The notes under the pieces were generated by a model. The model was not told the DNA's origin, did no database searches, and was given only the letters and a program-made list of their open reading frames with translations. DNA of 64,000 bases, taken from Zonotrichia leucophrys gambelii. Its lineage: Eukaryota > Chordata > Aves > Passeriformes > Passerellidae. The stretch lies in NCBI RefSeq assembly GCF_028769735.1, contig NC_088172.1:35771897-35835896 (forward strand), read 5' to 3'. The position numbers and the translations under genes are program-made. The stretch's first letter is position 1. Each line of letters begins with the position of its first letter. This document shows, in pieces, positions 37,901-52,900 of the stretch.

Positions 37901-40900
37901 GAGTCAAGCAAGTTGTGTGGGCCCACAAGTCTAGGAAAGCTCATATTTATTAGTACTTATGTATGGAAAATGAAGAGTTACTTTGGACAGCAAATGCATA
38001 GTCTGTTTGTTTTGTTTGCAATCTCTTATCAAATTAAATAGTATAATTGTTACTATGAAGTCTGTCTTGTGACTGTTTATCACTTTTTTTTTCCCCTGCA
38101 AAGAAGAAAATTGCCAATTGCGGCGTAAAGTGAGGCCTGCTGTGGTGATAACATTTTGCAGTTCATGCCCTGACAGTGTCCACTTTCCTTGGGTGTAGTA
38201 ATGGGATCCCACCCTGTCTTTTTCTGGGAAAACACAAAAAGGAAGGAATCCTGATACTTGTGCTTGTTTGTTCACACCCACTCTGATAAAACAGTTCAAA
38301 GGGAAATGTTTAGATGATGAAAGGCTTTGCCTAGAAATCTAAAACTTCTCAAAAATGTTACAGAGTAAAGATGATGGGTTATTAAATTTAAAAATGTTCA
38401 GAAATTAGGTAATGTGTCAGAATATCATTGTGGTGGATTTCATTACTCTATTTTTATCCCAATCTAACATAAGAATTACAGGCTTGTGTACTCAGTTCAG
38501 AGAGAAGACAGACCCAGGATTAATATTGCTGCTCTTCTTCATGTTTCTTGGCTCCTGTTGGCAGAAAATTTTAAAGAGATACTGAAAGCCTCAAAGTTAA
38601 AAATTTGATTTGATGTGTTGTCCCTCTGAAAGGAATACAGATTCACAAAGAGTCATTTTCTTTCTTCGTTTTGAATTTTATGGCATAAAATTAAATCTTA
38701 CATTTTTTAAAGGGCTTTCCAGTATCCTGGACTTCTACAGTTGGGAAAAAACCCTATGTTCTTCATTAGAATCTCTATTAGAAACTGTAGAAATTTTTGT
38801 ATTTTAATTACTGGTGTGTACCCTTATTTTCAACATTTATTTTATTTGCCTATTGTATTTGAGAATATTCTTGCATGCTTATGGTACTTTTCAAACATCA
38901 AATGACAAATGAGAGACCACAGTTTTGCAGAATGTTGTAAATACACATGGAGTGATTTTCTAAAAAAATCTTGGGCCCAAAATTAATTACCATATGATGC
39001 CAATTTTCACAAAGATACAGAAAAGTCAAGTCAAAAGGAAGATATGCAAAGTCAAGTGATTTTGCCAGTGTCACACCAGCATTTTTTGACAAAGGAATAA
39101 ACAAAGCACAAATGTTTGGGATCTCTTAGGTCTGTGCAACTTTCTGTGAATGATGTGTAATTACTGCGGTATGAGTATATTTATCAATTATTATCTGAAA
39201 GGTTAATAAAAGAAATATTTTTTTAAGGTACAAGTTTTCAACCTTTAAAATATGAATTAAGCATTCAAAGACAAAACTAAGCTCAAACAATAGTAAATAA
39301 TAGTATAGCACTTCTCTGCTGCTTCTTGCTTGTTTCCTTTTAATAACTTGTGAGAGGAAGGTAGGTAAGCCTGAGGGTCATCACAACTCAATTTTAGGAA
39401 CATTGTAATCTGTTTTCAGGGGCTGAATTAGAGAACAAACCCATTAAAAATCAAAGTAACGAGCACCCAAATGCTTGTTGATGATAGGGGTTGAGGGCAT
39501 GTGGATTTATTAGTGGAATAGCTGTGAAGCAAATACATTAAAGTGGTGTTAACTACAGACTTTAACCTTACCACTTGTGTAGCTTTTGACTTGTGCACCT
39601 TGGTTTAGTCATGGTTTGTTCTGCTTCCTCTCACACAGGGCTACAGGCTCTCGATGTGCAGCAAGATCTGCTACGCCATAGGAGGGGCCCCAAACCAAGT
39701 GGCAGGGAGTGCTGCTTCCTTCTTCCTGCAGATCTACCTGCTAGACATAGCCCATGTAAGTAGCACAAGAGACATTTGCAGACTGTAGACTTCACTCTGA
39801 TATTGTCAGCCATGTCCCTGGAATGATAAAAGAGAAATTAGTTAATAAATATTTTAAATTGTCTCATTGTCATTGCCTCTAGCTGTTCAGCATCCTGGAA
39901 ACTGCATTAACTTGTCCAGAATTAGTTTTTTTCCCTCTAGTTTTCTTTCTGTCTTGAGATGTCTGTTGTTCATTTTTAGTTTGGGATCATTATTCGAACT
40001 TTGGGTGCTGTAGAGCTCACACACTTGCAGACACACAGAAAATCAGTTCTCAAAATTCAGTGTCAGGAGTCAGAGTGTCAGATAGGAGACATCTGAAAAC
40101 ATTAACAGCACCATGCTGAAGTTTTGTTCAATTGGTTTAGGTTAAAAATCACTCCAGTTGCAAACAGTAGCTACCACACTCTTAAGCTGTGCCAAGGGAA
40201 ATATAGGTTGGTATTAGGAAAAAGGTTTTTATGGAAAGAATGATAAAGTTCTGGAATGGTCTGCCTGGGGAGGTGTCAGAGGTCTTGAAACACATCCCTG
40301 GACGTGTTTAAAAAAGACTGGATATGGCACTTGGGGCCATGGTTTAGTTGAGGTGTTAGGGCTGGGTTGGACTCTATGATCTTGAAGGTCTCTTCCAACC
40401 CAGTGATTCTGTGATAATTTCACACAATTTTTATTTTGTTTGTCTAAGGTTATTTTGTGGCAAATAAAGCTGAGTTGTCCTTCCTGAAGGTTCTTTGCTT
40501 CCAGTTGCCCTCTGGTGCAGAAGCAGACCTGGTGAAACAAAGCATTAGGAGTCATCCCATTCATCTGACTTTCAGCTGCTCCAGCTAGATTTCAGAACAG
40601 CAGAGACACAAAGAAAATCAGTCCACAAGCAATTTTTACTGTTCTGTCTTTTCTTGTATGCATGCATGGTAACTAGGACAAAGTACTAGGATAGAAAAAA
40701 GGATTTTAGGGAGCTGAGGTGAAATTGCAAGGACTGTGTGAACAGCTGTGAAACTACACGTGGGACTTCAGCACTGATGACTGTTCCTATTTGCTGGAAA
40801 AACCAGGATGTTCTGGGTCAGATATCATTACCCATTTGCTGTCTAAAGACATGACATTGTGACTGCAGGTGTCCAAAAGTTAGGTTTTATAGTTTTCCTG

Positions 40901-43900
40901 TAAAAGTCTGGTATTAAAAGCTGATTTGTAACTTGATAAAATTTTCAACACAATAAGGTGTGTTGTACAGCTGAGATCATCTTGAGTGTATTGTTTTGAT
41001 CAAAGATGTAGAATGTAGAAGATGCAGATGTAGATGTAGATGTAGATGTAGATGTAGATGTAGATGTAGATGTAGATGTAGATGTAGAAAAGGAGCCAGT
41101 TTTGGACAGCAGTGCCCAAGATGTTCAGTGGATGGTGTGGAAACTGAGGAGCTGGAGGTGGAAAAAGGAGCTTGGGGGTGCAGCAGGGAGGTGGAGCAGC
41201 TCTAACTAAAGCTGTTGCACACTGACATGAAGGATGGCAGTGCAAACCATTGGAGATGATGAAGCAGGAACTGAATTAGAAAGCTTCTAACACCATTTCC
41301 CCAGGGTGCTTAGAAGTATGGCAATTTCCCCATTCTTTGCTTGTCACACAGACTGAAATTTCTGGAAGCAAGGGACTGATCCTTCATGTGTTTGTGTGCA
41401 GTGTCCAGAAAGCTGGGATCCCATCCATGCATCTTTGGGCACTACCTAAAAAAAATGACAACAAAATAATTATTTTATTAACAAGCTTCTACTGAAACCA
41501 AATAATTTTGCTTAATGTTGGTGGTGATATACTTACACTTTCATTAAGGGGCTTAATTATTTGTTCCCTGGTGATTTAATTTGTTCTTTGAAGTAGTCCT
41601 GCAGGGACAGGATTTATTTCAAGTTCTGATAAATAGGTCTGAAATCCTGTGTTCTTTCCCATACATTTTCAGGGGAAAGAATGTAATTATATAGTCACTA
41701 CCTGGATTTATTTCTTGCCTACTTGGAGAGCAGAATTGTTTTAGCTACTTGAGAGAATGTAAAAGTCACAAAGTGTAATCTTTCATGCATAATCTGGATC
41801 TTTCCTAAGAAAATTGTATTTTCTATTAATTTTCTGTAACTTCCAGTTTTTCAATTTAAATTCTTTGTTCCACCTAAGTTACCTGTGTAGACTATAAACA
41901 TAAATGGAACTCCAAACCACATGGGATCCTCGAGACAAATTGTTGGAGGACACCATAATTCTCTGATTAAAGGATAGTGGTCTTTATTCCTTTTGAGATG
42001 CGTGAATTTAGCATATTTTATCTTGTATTTTATTAACACTGAGAAGTTTCTGGCATTGATGCTGACAGACACTGTCTAAATTTAGGAGATAAGAAAATGC
42101 AGCCAAGGGATGTATAAGCCCATACCAATGACAAAGACAGGGTGACCACACAGATTCCACCCCTAACATGAAGGAGGTTTTGCTTTTTCCTCAAAGCTTT
42201 CTTTCACAAAATGTCAGAACAAAATACAAATCTGGAACTCACCTAATTTGCAGTTTTTTGTTCTTGTCCCCTTCTAACTGCAGTACTTCAACGCCTGTAT
42301 CTTTCTGACTGCTGTTTTGTGCTTATTTTGGCTTCTGTATCTCTTGAGGAGCAGTAGTGGCCTGTGGGCAGTCCTGGTGCAGCCCCCACAGTGAGTTTGT
42401 GTCAGGGCTGGTGGGCTGCTTGCCACCCTTTGGTGGCTGAGGGAGGGCACAGGCCAGCTCAGGTGGATCAGCAAGAAGGTGGGACACAGTCCTGTGCTCA
42501 TCCCAGCTCCATCCCACCACGCAGCAGTGGAATGGAGAGCCACTGTTGTTATCTGCTGGACACTGCCATTCCCAGTCCTTCCCTGTTCACAGACTCTCTG
42601 GGGTGGACTGTGTGTCTTGGAGCTGGTGGTGACAGGAGCATTGGCTGCCACTGCAATTTCACCTAACTTGGGTTAAAATGTAATGGGTGTGATGCTGGAA
42701 GTCTGTAGCACCTGCCTTTTGTGCTGGTCATCCAGGACATTCAGAGATCACTGCTTCCTTCTTTCACCTCTGAGAGAACACCTACAGCAAATTCTGCAGG
42801 CAGGGCACCTGCACCAGCTGCATTCCTGGTGCTGCTGCCTGGGAGACATCCTCCTTTGCAGGAAAGCAGGGGACACCTGCTCAAGCTTGGTATGTGTCAG
42901 CTGTTTTCCAGGCCTTTGGAGCACTGGTATGGTGAAGCACAGAGATGAAGGGACTGCTCTTGTCTGCTCTTGCTGTTTAAGCCACAGAGACTCTTTCAGG
43001 AGCTTCTCTCAATAATTGATGTGAGGAACATTCACATTTATATAGATTTCAGTGAATTTTTTTCAGGACTGTAATTGCAGTGACATGAACTGAACACTGG
43101 GAAGAGAGCCCACCTGTTTTAACCTGTGTGATGGGAATTCCTAAGCTCTGTACAGATACATGTGAAAGAATAACTGCCTTGCCTGGGATAAACTGTATTT
43201 CTACAGAAGCACTAAAGTATGGTCCACTTGGGTTAATTTCAGAAGTTTTTCTACTTGGCCATTTTATTTTTATGTAATCCATGAACGTTTTTGAAGTGAG
43301 ATGTGATGGACATGTGCTGGCAACTTTGACTTGAGCAGATGTGCCTTACGCAATTCACTTGTCACTGCTCAGTCCCAGGTGGATAAAGTCTGTTGTGCAA
43401 CAACCTCTTCCTCAGCCCCATGCCACCAGTTGGCTGCCTTGTGATCTCAGGAGAGGAAAAAACATTGCTGCATGTAAACAGCCCCCTCTACCATTTTTTT
43501 AGATCAGGTCAAGATAACGATATGGGGGGATGGAGATGTGGGGGGCGGGAAAGCATGAGGGTAATTACAGAGGGACTCTGTCAGATTGTATGACTAAAAC
43601 AAGGACTTCGCTATTTGACTGATTCATTTTCCTCATCCCAAACACATTCTGGATGTTTCCTTCCTTGCATTTTTCCCTTGTGATCCTTTAAATCACAACA
43701 CCAATCTCAATGTCTCATTTGTTTGCTATGGATAACCAATAGGAATTTCTATGACAGCAGCAGACGTGTTTTGTAAATCATCATTATTCTTTAAAACACT
43801 GAGGTGTTTTTTTCTGGAAAGTTGCTTTATGCTGTTTCATTGTATTGTGAAACAATGGCTCTTGTTTACTGTATTCTGTCTACTTTCAGATTACTCCATT

Positions 43901-46900
43901 TCATGCCTCTTTGGTGCTGTTCATTGGCAAAGCCTCAGGTGCAGTTACTGATCCTGTTGCTGGCTTTTTTATTAGCAAAAGTAGATGGACAAAAATTGGC
44001 CGGCTCATGCCTTGGTAAGTATAAACATGTACATGTATTTATATGTATATGTGAATATTGAGTGTTGTGATCATATAGCCACCCCACTGAATTAGTCTCA
44101 GGGATTGTATTCATTCCACATATATAACATAAAAACTAAAAATTGTTATGTTGTCTTTAACTTGTTCACACATGAAATCACAGAAGAGATTTTTTATCAC
44201 TGGAGATGCAAATAAATGAAGCCAAGAGACTCTTTTCAGCAAAACTGGAAACTGAGTTCTAAAACTTTCTTAAATCTCTGGTTGAATTTTCATCTTTGTC
44301 TAGATTTGTTTAGTTTGACTTCAATCTTTCACTTCCATAAGTTTCAATAAGTTGGAACTTATTTCTGCTTATGTCCTAGAGTGCCTTCACATGTCACAAT
44401 CAACCTTCCAGGAGCTCCTTTAACTGTCCAGGCCTTTCAGTTCAGGGAAGGATGCATGCACAGCTGTGGAACAGATGCTTCTCTTACACCCCATAGTTAG
44501 AAAAGTTCATTAAAAAACCACCACGACTCTTACAATGAGTCATGCAGGACTCTCACCAGTCATGAGATGCTGCAAGGTTTTGGTTAGTTTTTTTGTGAAG
44601 GAAGTGTGTGATGTTTTGCTGTGACATCTTAACCACGTGTACGTGCTCTCCATGTGCTCCAAGGAGAGGTTGGAGCAATGAATGTTGGCTATATAGGAAT
44701 GAGATTGACTGGTGTGAAGCAAGAAAAATTGGAAAAGATAGAACCATGCTAGAGGAACTCACCTATGCCATAGGGCATGTGTTTGTTGGTTTTTAGTATT
44801 TTGGAAGCCAAGGGGAGATTGATGACTTTGTGAAATAGGGAGCCTTTCATAATTTTATCTCATACATTATATGGATGTATTTTAAATTAATTGCAAAATT
44901 TTAATTGATATAACTCATAAACTTGATTTACAACAAAAATCTAAGAGTAAATATGTCCTGAGCAAGGAAGTTGAAATTTCAGGGAAAATGAACACAGTTT
45001 TTAGCTGGTTCTCTTTCTGTTATGCAGTTTTATGGCTACAGAAACTTGTCCATGGGCAGCTTATATCTGACAAAATAGAGAAGGCAAGTACTCATTGGAA
45101 AAAGGCTGAGATCAGCTGCTCTTAGCCCAGTAAACAGGGTCTTCATGTTGAAGTTAAGCTTTTTTCAAGACTCATGGGAAAAGAGGAGTTTACTGCTGTT
45201 TCTCTTTTCAAGACTTGGTTGGAGGCCAGATAAGTGGTGTGGTTTTTAATGACCACTGAATTAACCAAGTAAAAAATCTATCCAAAAGGAAAACAATGAA
45301 ATTTTTATACAAATGCCATTAGAAGTACTCTGATGCTTTTTTCCCTTTTTTAAAGTTCTCTGAAAACACAGCAAGTGCATGTGTTTATGTTAGTGTTGCA
45401 TTGATGTTAGAATGATTCCTGTCCTAGCACCAGCATGAACTTATCAGCCCTTTTCACTGTAAACCAGCTCCAGCACAACTTGCGCTTCTTACAGGAAAAG
45501 TGCTTATCTAACCCCACCTTTCATCAAACAGATGCTCTTTACAGGAGGATTTTCTCTGGATTTTTTTTGGTAACACTAATATTTTCATGGAAATTCTGTT
45601 CCTAGACTTTGAGAGTCAGGCCTCTTTTTTTTTTTTTTTTTTACAAAGCAAAAAATGTGTCTTCCCTTAGCTTAAAAACACTTTAACATTTTGATTTTTT
45701 TCTGACTTCTTAACAATCTAGAATGAAGCAATGGATTTTTTTCAGTCAGAAAAGCTTGCCGGCAAAGCAAGAACCTTACTAAGGGAGGTGAATATTTAAC
45801 TATTGCTTAATACTGTCCTCAATATAACACAAAGTCATCAATCACTTATTTAATGGCTTTAAAAGGCAGAAGCAGACATTGACTTGAAATACTGGTCTAA
45901 CATTTTGTCAAAAGAGATAATAGCTGACAATCAGATATTCAGCAACTCCAGCAAGGCTTTGAAAACTCCCTGGCATTAGAGAGGAAAGGAAAATGTGGGA
46001 AAGGGGAGAACAATACCAAGAGGGTTGTTGCCAAAAAGTTGCATGAAAAAGTGACTGTGAAGATATTTAGTGATGCCTCTGCCTGGACACCATCTGGAAG
46101 AGCTCATGCTTTTGCATAGGAAGGTAGATTCCCTCAAATGTGTTGGGATTTTACCCTTGTTTGTTTCCCATTGCTGTGGGTGAACTGTGGGCTGGGGACC
46201 AGAGGGGCAGAGAATACCAGAACCTGGCACTTTCCTGGTAAATGTTCAGCTCCCAGTGATGCTGTCCATCCCAAACAGCAGTGTGGGAAAGCCATTGTTT
46301 TACTAAACTATTTACCCACATTACTCTTTTGTATTCCAGGTTTTCAGTTCTCGATTGCAAAACAATCAGCTGACCCCCAATGTCAGTAGTGCTGTTGTGA
46401 AGGGATTAATCTGTTTTCTCTTTTATGTGTTTGGAAATTTTTTGTCAGGATCTTGGTCATCTAAATACATTGTTCAGTGCCTGATTTACAAGAATACAGG
46501 ACAGGCCTGATGCTGCAGCTCAGACTTTTAGGAAATAATAGCATCTGACCAGTTCTGTATCATGGAGTTTAACAAATGCTATTTGCATGAAATAGGTTTT
46601 AGACTAATGTCATTAATTTCTGGTTAATGGCAATGTCTGGAGTATAAGTTTCTTTGGTTTTTCTTCATAAGACACCTTCCTCTCTGAAGATGATCCTTTT
46701 GTGTTTGAAGTGATTAGGAGTTAAATGGAGGAAATTATCATCTACCCAACTAGACACAGTGTAGGAGCTTTCACAAAGGGTTGTCCATTGTCTCTTTTGC
46801 TTTTTTGAATGTTTTTAAGTGTATCAACATATTTACACTTGTTTAAAGTAGCAGTGAAGAGACTAAGTTCAGGGAGAAACCAAAGACTCTAAAATTAGAA

Positions 46901-49900
46901 GGGGGAATCTCAATAATAAGTAAACTCATGTAAAAATTTCTAGAGCATGCAAAGACATGATGAGAGATCTTATTTTTTAGTGATTCTTTCTAATAAATGT
47001 GTAATCTGAGAGATGTGCCAAGGAATGGCAATATAGGTGTGCTGTTAAATGCATGTGAAAGGAAATTATGTCTCTTCTGAGTGGGATATTAATTTAGGTG
47101 TAGCTCTTTTCTTTCAGACTCACTGGGGTTTTTTCCTCTTTATGAAAGTATTAATCTGTGTATTTATATCTTTTGTATTAATATTAATATATTTTATATT
47201 AATCTGTGTATTTAATGCACATTAAATGTTGATATTTAAATGCATACATTACTGCAGTTAGAAAAACTGCACATAAATTGTGTTATATGGATTATTAGCA
47301 GGAAAATTTAATGTGCTTTGCTATCATTATTTTAAGATTGTTGATGTGTGTTAATTTTCTTCTCAGGGTGCTGGCATGTACACCCTTCACAATAATCTCC
47401 TATTTTTTAATGTGGTACCTGCCTCCGTTTGTCTCAGGAAGAGTTGCCTGGTACCTGACTTTCCACTGCCTTTTCCAAGCACTGACCACAGTAAGTCGAT
47501 TACAGGTCAGGATGTTCTCAGCAGGGACTTGCTTGTTGTCTGTCTATATTAGAGTATTCAAATTTGGTAAACTTGTTTTCACATTTTACTTCAAGTTCTA
47601 GTGAGTTTAAGGGACAGGCAGATGCCCTTTTATCAGACTCTTCTGGTTGATGGTTTCTGCCAATGCTTTTTCTGGTAAATGAACTGCTAATTCATCCAGG
47701 TTACCTCCAGTGCCCTCAACTCATTCTTGTATAGATGTTCAGATTCCTAATTCCACTTGGACATCCAACTTCTCAGGAGAAGATTAGGAATTCTGTATTC
47801 CCATATTAAGCTTGAATATTTCCCTAAGTCCTTTATTCTCCCAGTAGAAAGATGGTCCAGAAGGCATCCATAATTGTTTTAAATAATTTCTTTCCTCTTT
47901 CTCTTAGAAACACAGGGTTTCCCTGTCAGTTTTGAAAATGTACACAGGTACCATTTTTGATGGACATGAACAGAAAATCGTTTTGTACAAACATTGTGGG
48001 ATGCAGAGTGCAAGACTTAATTTGGCAATGGATTTCTGGAGTGGTGGGAATACCAAAGAGAGCTTGGTTATTCAAGCAGGTTCATGTCCCAGTTCCACTT
48101 TGCAGTGGCCTTAACTTATGCTTAAATTAAGGAGTGTGTGACACAGTGGCGCTGAAAGAGCAGTTTTCACTATTATCTCCTGGATTTACGTAATTAGACA
48201 GATGTATGAAATATTTTGGGTATTTGTATAGTCTTCTAGCTTGAATAAAGTGGAAAACTGTATTTCTTCTTTATGGCTTGGCTTCCTGTTAGTTAGCTCA
48301 CATTAGGAGCACAATGGTGTCCTAGTGCAAAGAAAGCAAAGTTCTTTTGAGTCTCTCAGTGAAGGATGTTTTCCCAACGAAACTGAAGGAGCACAGCATC
48401 GAGGTAAACCCTCTGGGTATTTTATTATTTATTATTTGTATTCTGAAAGATACTGTTTTCCTTTTATATGCTTTTCAAACCAGAAAGAAATCATGACTGT
48501 GAGCACAAAAATTAGTTGAGGGTTCTTAGTGTTCTGAATGAATGTTCTAAATTAATTCCAAGGTCCCATTAAACCATTTTCTTGGATATCAAAGGAATAC
48601 AGCAGTTTTACCCCGACATTTCCTATGTTCTTTCTTTCCATAGTTATTCCAAGTACCATACTCTGCCCTCACCATGTTTCTCAGCACGGACCAGAAGGAC
48701 AGAGATTCTGCAACAGCATATAGTGAGTGTGATCTGGGCTCTCTCTTGGGGAATGGGCTGAGTTTCATTGAAAATACTTCTTAATCTATAGGAAGTTCTT
48801 AGTGATTTGTGCCCCTAAACTGGACTTCTACAAGAATGTTTTAATATGTGATGAAAACTAATTTGTCTTCAAAGGAATTGCATTTTTCAAGTTAAATAGG
48901 AGACGTTAATATTTTATTGTCTCAAATTGTCTGATCAGCTATAAACTCTTTTTGGTTTATTGCTAGCCAGAGGAAACAATAAAAAAATCACTCCTAACCA
49001 AGTCAGGGTAAGGAATAATGATTTAATTTCAAGGTGATTTGTAGGGGGAAAACCAAGAAACATTCAATTAAAGAAAGTATAAAAGTAATTTTGAGGAGTT
49101 TGTTGTTTAGGTTTTGTTTGGGGTTTGTTGTTTTGTTCTGTCACCTTCTTTTTTTATTTCATATTTCCTCAGATTTATGTGTTTCATGTTATAAATTCAG
49201 ATGCCAAACCCGTTTTCTCAGGTTTGAGGTTAAGTTTTCTTGGTTCTATGAGTTCTCAGAAAAAAATTTGACACCTAATGTGTCAAGACACCTAACCTCA
49301 CCAAAAAGGAAAGTAATTTTGTGTGCATGTTCACACCAACTGAAACATCTTTTTTCATTTAATCTGTGTCTTTAAAATTAATGCTGGCATACACCAGGTA
49401 GTTTAAAGGCAGATCTTGTTGTAATACAGCTAGCACTCTGAGTGTATTAGTTAAAAGAATGAGGCTTTCCAGACCATATCTCTGTCTCTTCAACAACCAA
49501 AACCAGACAAACTTTTAGCTTTGAAGCAAATCAATCAGACCAAAAAAAGCGCAGTGAAAATATTTTCAAGATTTCCTGTATAGATCATAAATTGAATGCA
49601 AGAACAGTTTCCTCCCCTCCTACTCTCTTCAGCTCTGTTCTCATGTCTTCTTTACTGTGTAATTGCATTAAGCAAGATAAAGAGAAAAAGGTCAAATATT
49701 ACATGTAAGACTTCTCTATGTCTTAACTAGTCCTGAAGGTGTTGCTTTAGAATATCTTTTAGGGTTTTTTGTTGCATCTGTTTTGTCTTCCTGGCAAGAT
49801 CCCTTTTCTCTTCCATTAGTCCTTCTAACTCTCAACATCCTTGATTATGTTGAGACCCACAGAGGCACAGTGAAATAGTGAGAAGAACTGAAAATGTGAT

Positions 49901-52900
49901 GTCAAAATTTCTATATATGATATCCCCTGAGCAACCCAATCCCTCTCCAGAGATAGGAACTGTTGTAATTTGCATTATTATCAACTGTCTTTAAGAAAAA
50001 GTCTGGACTGGCAGCCACAGGACAGGACTAAACAGCAGGAGATTCCAGTTGTGTTATATTCTTTGGCACTGAATGTATTCTGAGTCATCTGGCCTATATT
50101 CTTACTAAATCTATGTACCTAGTGTTTTCTATTGTCTGGTTTTATGTCTTCAGAGGCTCTGATCCAAATAAATGTGCTTTCTGATCTGCTAGTCCCATGC
50201 AGGGCTTCACAGGCATGTGAAACTTGTACTCATAAAAGCTGTTGAACTCCATGGCTGAGAGGTGTCACACATTTGTGGTGTCATTTATTGTTCAGAAAGG
50301 GTTTAACTTTTGAGTGTACAGCTGTTCTCCTAAACCAAATTAAAGTGGTGGAATGAACCAAAATTTTGACTTTTCAAATGTTGGTATTTTTGTGCATGTT
50401 GATATAATATTTGTTTGGAGCAAAGTGTTCTTGTAATGATTATGCTTATGCTTATATGAGAACCCTTTTCTTTACCTTTTCCTTTTTTGGTAAGTGTTTT
50501 ACTTAAACACTTCTGCCTCTCTCTGGGCTTCATAGAGAATTCTTCATGTTGATAGACTATCTTGGATGCAGTCAGTTGTTCAGGCATTTATTCAGCTGTA
50601 AAAGAAAAACAGCTGTGTCATATGAAGTGTGCGCTTAAAAATAAGGTTGAGATCAGAGGATCCATTACCCTCTGCTGGAGACAAGCAGAACTGCTTATTA
50701 TAAATTTTAACCTGTTGCTGCTATTGATGCAAGGTAGAAATACTGGATTCCAAAGTTGCTTTAACATAACTCCTACTTACATTCTGGCCAAAATACAACC
50801 TACTTCAGGGTACAATCTGCTGGCAGATCAGCTTTCTTGGCTGATGTGGAAAGTAATACATCATAAATTCTGGGCACACAAGAACTTTGAAGGATACCTG
50901 TTCCTCAGCTCTTGCTACTACTTAGAAAATAGTTTCACAGTGGTTATATTTCTAGTGCCTCTAATGATGCTTCTGGGTTTTATTCTATACAAGTTCTTGA
51001 TAAAATGCAGATGTAGAGTTCTAGACAAAGGTTATGAATGTGTAGGTGGTGTTTGAATGAAAGGTGTGATTTGACTGCATTGCCTTTGCACTGAGTTTGG
51101 AAGCTCTGCAGGGCCCAACTGAGACCAGTTTGTGTCCAAACACTTCAGACCAGGTTGGAGTTTGATTTCCACCATCTGCCAGGATTTTTGTGTGCATGGA
51201 CTGAATTGCAACATTGCTGGTGAGATTGGATGTGAAGTTTGGGGAAGGGGCTTTTTTTACTTCCCATTGGTTTAAATTAATGTTGCATGGCACCTCAGAT
51301 TTTCCACTCAAAAGTATTTTCAGTTAGAGAACAAAGTAGCAATGGTTTAAAAGGTCCAGGTCTCCTAGGGAGTCTCTCTTCCCTTACTGGATCTTGCATA
51401 AGTACAGACAACCTGCATTGCTGCAGTGTTTGAACCCCTCACAATCTGTGTGCATTGCCCTCCCTTTAGATGGTGAAGTATTTTTATTCCTTTACAGTGA
51501 CACACAAGAAGTCACATGTCTGAAGTCACTGAAGGCTGTTATAGATCAGGGGACTTGAATAAACATGAACCTAGGAGCTTTTGAAAGAGCTATCACATCC
51601 CAGAGGGAGCAGGTTAACCACCAGGACACAACCTGCTCTGGAAGCATCCCTTCAGAATCCTCCATAGTGCTTCTCAGAAAGAAACATATGACCCTGGGAG
51701 CCACTGAAAGAGAAAAAAATAGAAAAAACCCCTGAAGTTTGGGTCAATGAGAAGTCCATTCCCTCACAAATGGGAAGACTTTCCCCCCATCTTTAATCTG
51801 TTCATGCATTCAGCCCCAATATATCTTTATGCAAAATGTGTAAAAAGTCTCTGGAGCTAGGACAGGAATTCAGTTTATCTCCTGGCCACGGGGATGCTGG
51901 ATATGGCCATGTTGCAGGGAAACAGGCACAGCAGGCTTGAAGTCCCTCAGGGTGAGGAGGGTTTAGAATCCAAATTTCTCACCATTTGCCTTAACACAGC
52001 TGCAACACCTGGTCAGGTTGTTGATCAATTTCACAAGATGATGCCCATGGTTAGATTTTTCTTTTCCTAAGTGAAGGCTTTGGTTGGTATTTTTTAGATG
52101 ATCCCTTTTTCTGGTGAGAATTAGTGATCTGAATTGTTCTCTGAGGTTGAGGTAGATAGTTCTTCCTGACTCTGGCCTTAGGCAATTAAGAACAGCACCT
52201 GCTGTTTCCAAGAGCTTTGTAGCAGTACTATTTCCATAAACCTGAGGCAAGTATCACTTTATTTTACAGTTGGAGGACTCAGAGGTCTGATTAGATAAGT
52301 GTTTCACAAGTTGATGCCAAGTTTGAGATGAACAGTCTGATATCATGATTCCAAGTCCTACTTTGGAAAAATGGCATTTAAAAAGTAGTTCTATTCTGGT
52401 CCTCAAGATTAAAGATCTCCATGTTATCCCTCCCCTTGGGGCTCCTAATCTCAGCATTCACATTTCTCATGCAGCTTGTGTAGAAAAGGCTCTTTCATGG
52501 ATGCTTCTTCCAAATCTGATGAGAAAATAAATGACAAAACTCTCTGCCCTTGAAACTGTTCTATTACTGACCTTTCAGTTCTTCTGTTCTTGGCATTGCT
52601 CATTCCTGTAAGAGGAAATGATTTGATAACATTTCCCTTCAGCGAGACAGATGAGAAAGATTCCCATCCTCAGTGCACATTTGTGCTTCCATTCTTTAGG
52701 AATGACCATGGAAGTGCTTGGGACCTTGATTGGAGCTTCACTTCAGGGGCAGATTGTGGCCAGTGCTCATGTCTCTCCCCACTGCACTGTGAATCCCTCA
52801 GTAAACACCACTGACTCCTGGCATGACACTCCCAGCATTCCAGACCCCTCAGATCTTCTGTCTCATCAAGTAAGTGTCTGTGAACACACTAAAATAGCCT

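Larger units (their letters stand above)
34411..39638 (+). other. MFSD2B: MFSD2B intron 1
   Basis: The longest MFSD2B intron in the window, about 5.2 kb. It holds the right part of the CpG island, a tandem 32-bp duplication near 36401-36464 and a sense CR1 fragment at 37348-37598. No other exon was recognised. Confidence 0.7.
39756..43889 (+). other. MFSD2B: MFSD2B intron 2
   Basis: A 4.1-kb intron with a sense CR1 fragment (40204-40416) and a perfect hexanucleotide array (41027-41086). No further exon was recognised. Confidence 0.8.

Noticed and set aside
40996..41245. Open frames with alternating Arg-Cys or Tyr-Ile repeats
   Set aside because: They are translations of the GATGTA array, whose six-base unit cannot introduce a frameshift or stop.
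50562..51056. 164-codon plus-strand open frame in MFSD2B intron 5
   Set aside because: No family match and no conserved motif; the hydrophobic stretch near its end is explained by T-rich sequence.
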